A DNA stretch of 64,000 bases, taken from positions 26,801,221 through 26,865,220 of the forward strand of contig OX359282.1 in NCBI GenBank assembly GCA_947179155.2, read 5' to 3'. A program made the position numbers and the translations under genes. The stretch comes from Hedera helix (Eukaryota; Streptophyta; Magnoliopsida; Apiales; Araliaceae). Below are positions 59,708 through 64,000 of this stretch, piece by piece. Under the pieces are notes generated by a model, which ran no database searches, was not told the DNA's origin, and was given only the letters and a program-made list of their open reading frames with translations. Each line of letters starts with the position of its first letter. Position 1 is the stretch's first letter.

Positions 59708-62700
59708 ATGAACTCTGGCGATTATCGAAAACGAGACCACCGGCGAGACTCGAGGATTTCCAAAACGCAAAAGCTCATCCTCACAGCTGAAGAAAAACTC
59801 GAATCCAAGCTCGGCTACGATCTATTTACAGAAGGCGATAAGCGCCTCGGATGGCTACTCACCTTTGCTTCCGTAAGTCATTTTTCCCTTTCCACTGTTC
59901 AATTTCCCCTAAACTAACAAGATTTTAATACCCCAGAAAAACCCATAATTTTTTCTTGTTCGGGTAATATTGTAGTCTTCATGGGAAGATCAAGAGACTC
60001 GCAAGGTCTATAGTTGTGTAGATCTTTATTTCGTCTGCCAGGTACGAGAATTATCTTTACTCTTTTCTTTTTTTTAGGGTAATGATTTACTGTTGATTTA
60101 CTGATTGTTACATTTTTTTTTTTAAAATAAAAAAGGATGGTTCTACTTTTAAATCAAAGTACAAGTTCAGGCCTTATTTTTACGCGGCCACAAAGGTATG
60201 TAAATGGTAGCTTTATATTGGTGTAGTTTAGTTTATTTTAGTTGGTAGTAGCTGTTTTAATATTTTGGACATTATAGGATAAAATGGAAATGGATGTTGA
60301 TTCATATTTAAGGCGACGATACGAGGGTCAAATTGCTGATATTGAGATTGCAGATAAAGAAGACCTTAATCTTGTAAGGCACTACTCTTTTTTGCTTTTC
60401 TCTTTATTTTTTTTACTGATTTTAAGTGTAATTGAGAATGTCATTTTATTAGGATCAGTTCTAATTTCTGAAATTTCATTTGACTTTGTCTTTAGGTCAA
60501 TTCTTTTGGCTATTAAAGTGTTTAAGAAGCCATTTTAATGTTCTTAACTTTGTTTCCTAAAATTTATGCTCTGGATCAAATGTTAACATTTTATTGTTGA
60601 TCATGTATATTGTTGGCATTGTTGTTTTTTGTGCATACCTGAGACGGTTGAGCATCTGGAAGAAGTTTCACAAATGCTGCGTACTTATTTTTCATATGCT
60701 CATTTCAGAAAAACCATCTGTCTGGCTTGCGTAAAACATATTTAAAGATATCTTTTGATACTGTCCAACAACTGATGCAAGTGAAGAGTGATTTAGTGCA
60801 TGTTGTTGAAAGAAACCAGGCAAAGTTTGATGCTGCAGAAGCATATGAATCCATACTGACAGGGAAAAGGTATGAACGTTATGTAATTAAATGTTTTAAG
60901 TTGTTAAGTGCTAACCTAGTGGAGGAAAATGTATGGGTGGTTAAAATTCTAAATTTCCATATCGATTATATCTTGCATCTCACTGTTAATGTGAAAATCT
61001 TCCAATTTTGAGATGGTTTTGGTGCTGATCTACAGCAAACAATGGTCTCAAGATTTTATAGATTACATTACTGATTTGCGAGAGTACGATGTCCCTTACC
61101 ATGTTCGCTTTGCTATTGACAAAGGTGATATATTTTGTCTTCATTAGTTATTTGATGCAAAAGCTTAAGTTTGTAATTTTTTCACGGCCTCACCTTGAAC
61201 TTCATTTTATTTAGACGTAAGATGTGGGCAGTGGTACGATGTTAGTGTGTCCAGCGCCGGAGTTATGCTTGATAGGAGGACTGACCTCTTGCAACGTGCT
61301 GAGGTTCATGTCTGTGCTTTTGATATTGAGACCACAAAGCTACCTTTGAAATTTCCAGACGCGGAGTATGACTTAGTAATGATGATTTCATATATGATTG
61401 ATGGACGGGGCTATCTCATTATTAACAGAGAGGTGCACATGATTTAGTGAAATCTATATTTTTTTTCTTTAATTTCTTTCATGGATATACTATAGCTTTA
61501 CTAGCTTGCCTGCATCATATTTTGTACATTTTAAGTATCGGGTCGCAATACCCTCATGGTACTGTGTTCTATGAACTCCTTCACATAGGATTCAATTGAG
61601 AGATTTAAACTATTAAAATTACCTCTGCATCCTTCATTTTGGACTTAAAAAAATGGAATAACAAAGAGAAGGAAATACGGTATACCGGTTAATGCAAAAT
61701 ACTTAATTTTCTTACAATCATTACATAGTGAACAATATAACAAATTAGTATTATGCTGTATTTTTTAAACATGTTTCTTACTCTAACCAAAATTTGCTAA
61801 CTATGCTTTCGCGATCAGTCTTCGTTGACATGCTTAATTATATTTGTAATGTTTTGTTTGCTTTCCCTATAAGGCAGCTAGTTTTGTTAAGTTTGCATAA
61901 GCATGAATCACCAGTTTTGCTATTTTCTACAGATTGTAGTGTGTGGTCAAGTGATACAACTGTACATTAACAAACATATTTATTACTCCTATGCTTTTAA
62001 ATTTTCTTCAGTGTGTTGGAGAAGATATAGAGGATTTGGAGTACACTCCGAAACCAGAATTTGATGGGTGCTTTAAAGTCGTAAATGTTAAAAATGAGGT
62101 AAAAGTTTCCATTAGTTTTATAGGATTGGGGTCCCCTTCATTACACCTATCCCCCAATACACATTTAGCAGCACAAGTATTGTTTTTAGCTACACTTTCA
62201 ATGACACAATTATTTGAAAGGAATTTTATTTTGCCCCTAAATGTTACGACAAATTTCGTCGCAAATAATTGTGTCTTTGAAAGCGTTACTAAAAGCAATA
62301 TTTGTATTGCTAAATGTGTATTGCGGGAAATTTGGGGATATGTGTAATGGAGGGAATCTTAATCCAATTTTTTGGTAGATTTTGAGGTGGATAATTATTT
62401 TAGGTTGCTTTGTAATCTGTTTTTTGTTGCAGGAAGAGCTTCTTCGACAGTGGTTTATCCACATGCAAGAGTTGAAGCCTGGTATTTATGTCACATACAA
62501 TGGTGACTTTTTTGATTGGCCATTCCTCGAAAGCAGAGCAGCTCATCATGGGTTTAGAATGAGTGATGTAGGCGACCTATCTTCTGTTGGCTGAAATAGT
62601 TTACTAATGTCATTTAAGCTCGTTTGTTGACACTAGCATAAAGATGACTCTTTTCGGAATCATAAAGTTTATTTACCAAGCAAGTTTCACTTTCATCCAT

Positions 62701-64000
62701 GTATCTTGTGCCTAGGTTCTCTACATTTCTTTTCTTTGTCTGTTAGCCGTTGTTGCTCCTGTTAGGTTGTAGGAATTAAATAATAATCGGAATACCATGC
62801 ATGTATTGTTCTTGGAGCATACAATGTGGAGGAACATTTAACTTCAATAGTAATAGATGACTTACTTTGCATGAACTAACTGCTTTATGACTAGCATTAG
62901 CTATAGCATGGTAAATTACGTGCCTTGTGTTTTAAATTTTTTATATGGGATTGGAAAAAGAACATGTGTAGTTGTGGGAACTGATTTGTTGAGTCCTTGA
63001 CCCCACTACATGTATATAAACAAACAACCATAAGACTTATGTGGATTTTTGAGTTGTTTTTACCTTAATTACAATTGCATTTAGTTTTCAATTATCAAGA
63101 AACTCTTCTGCTGCTATATTGTATTAAAAGTTTTTCTAAAGCTGTTACCTTGAACTTTGGTTTATATTTTGAACTTAATTTCGATACCTATTTCGATTAT
63201 TTGCATGTCTTTGAAAATATTAATAGGAGGCACTTGTTTCAAGTTACTGTGTAAACTCTTTGTCTCTTTGAACTGCAGGAACTAGGATTTCATTGTGATA
63301 AGAATCAAGGGGAATGTCGTGCTAAGTTTGCTTGCCATCTGGATTGTTTTGCCTGGGTCAAACGTGATAGTTATCTGCCTCAGGGGAGCCAAGGCCTCAA
63401 GGTGCAAATTCCAATTCAGATTCACATGTTCTATATTCTGTAACTGTTGGATTGCTTTTTTCGCATATTTTGTGAACAATGATCGCCAAGTATTCTTGTT
63501 TTCATTATGTTTCACATAGTAGTGACCTTCCCACTACATATTTTTATCTACTAAAACTTAGAGCTTGATGATGCCATCATGATCAAAACCACAATGAAAA
63601 TTTGTATAATGGAACCCTAGCTGAGAATACATATAAAAAACCCTCCAAAAGGGGAGTAGACTAGTCGACTGCTCATGGGGAGACCAAGACCGAACATTCA
63701 CAGGGGAACCCTACGTTTTTCAACGTTTTCTCCCTTATCTTGTCTAGGTCAAATCCATTTGGGTCACTAGGGTCCAATCAATGGTCATACGCCCCTCTTT
63801 CATCGTAAGTACTTTTTTATTTACGTAAAGTGGCTCAAGCTTCAAAGTCTTAATTAAATAGGTGTGGTAGAGGACTAATTCTATTTAGACGAGGCCTAGG
63901 CGCCTAGCCAAATCAAGGAGGCTGAGCTTGGGCGTGGATTTTTAGAACACCGGATAACTTAGCTAGAATTGGTACGAATTGCCTTATACCTAGTACTTTA
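59708..64000 (+). CDS. POL2A: DNA polymerase epsilon catalytic subunit, N-terminal part (exons 1-10)
   Basis: Exons: 59708-59872, 59976-60041, 60136-60195, 60278-60373, 60709-60869, 61036-61124, 61215-61432, 62012-62098, 62433-62567, 63279-63401. These give 1200 coding bases and residues 1-400 in one open frame; the gene runs off the window. It is the leading-strand replicative polymerase of the nucleus. The N-terminal domain ([29 protein letters not shown]) leads into the 3'-5' proofreading exonuclease: Exo [15 protein letters not shown] (D249, E251) and Exo [12 protein letters not shown] (D342). The family protein is over 2000 residues, so polymerase and zinc-finger parts lie beyond. All introns are GT-AG. 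The start is the first ATG, with a plant-style basic N-terminus. Identity is clear; POL2A versus a paralogue is not resolved. Confidence 0.93.
62123..62365. mobile_element. MITE in POLE intron 8
   Basis: The 243-bp block folds almost end to end: GGATTGGGGTCCCCTTCATT at the left pairs with AATGGAGGGAATCTTAATCC at the right. Inner arms (CAATACACATTTAGCA and AATAATTGTGTCTTTGAAAG) also match in inverse. No coding capacity; the target duplication is unclear. Confidence 0.75.
63402..64000 (+). other. Start of POLE intron 10 (continues beyond the window)
   Basis: Donor GTGCAA at 63402. No further polymerase codons were found. The end contains AGGCCTAGGCGCCTAGCC-like palindromic text (about 63891-63910), suggesting a repeat insertion in this intron. 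Confidence 0.5.

Noticed and set aside
62008..62298. Minus-strand frame in POLE intron 8
   Set aside because: Comes from the MITE inverted repeat plus the reverse of exon 8.

Overview
The window is nuclear DNA from a flowering plant, probably a eudicot. Evidence: intron-containing genes for the catalytic subunit of DNA polymerase epsilon and an exopolygalacturonase-like GH28 enzyme, a short AT-rich intergenic background, and nested plant-type LTR retrotransposons. The species cannot be named from the sequence. No rRNA, tRNA or organellar genes were recognised. Most of the window is transposable-element DNA.

Layout. (1) 1-17.4 kb is a nest. A minus-strand Ty3/gypsy element (8386-about 17385) is broken in its RNase H region by a long LTR-like sequence (window start to 8385). 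Two almost full-length copies of a ~3.95 kb solo LTR sit inside these: one at 370-4315 (target duplication ACAAG) in the long LTR-like sequence, one at 10541-14527 (duplication GTTCT) in the gypsy gag-pro coding region. (2) 18394-22973 is a complete but dead Ty1/copia element with 5-bp target duplication. (3) 24.6-27.0 kb is a small two-exon gene for a charged coiled-coil protein, with a SINE in its intron. (4) 28253-31159 is a six-exon polygalacturonase gene with a GC-AG intron. (5) 31.2-37.5 kb is AT-rich repeat debris: a Helitron-like candidate, a diverged third relative of the solo LTR, a hAT-like end and a ~330-bp tandem array. (6) 37486-54130 is a 16.6 kb minus-strand Tat-lineage Ty3/gypsy element with target duplication CTAGT. 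It has an intron between protease and RT, a G-patch-like motif, two RNase H-like domains, and two antisense accessory genes resembling plant mobile domain proteins. (7) 54.3-57.8 kb holds a stray copia gag fragment and an orphan two-exon 3' end of a TM9SF gene. (8) 59708-64000 is the 5' part of the DNA polymerase epsilon gene, ten exons covering residues 1-400, with a MITE in intron 8.

The host genes are unrelated neighbours and do not form a pathway. The most unusual unit is the Tat element with its opposed gene sets: gag-pro-RT-RH-INT on the minus strand, and two plus-strand genes (one with its own intron) packed between the integrase and the 3' LTR. Extra antisense ORFs are already known in this lineage, so the elements to check here are the presence of two distinct antisense genes and their splicing. 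Exon structures below were built by hand from reading frame, splice dinucleotides and remembered protein families; no alignment or database search was run.
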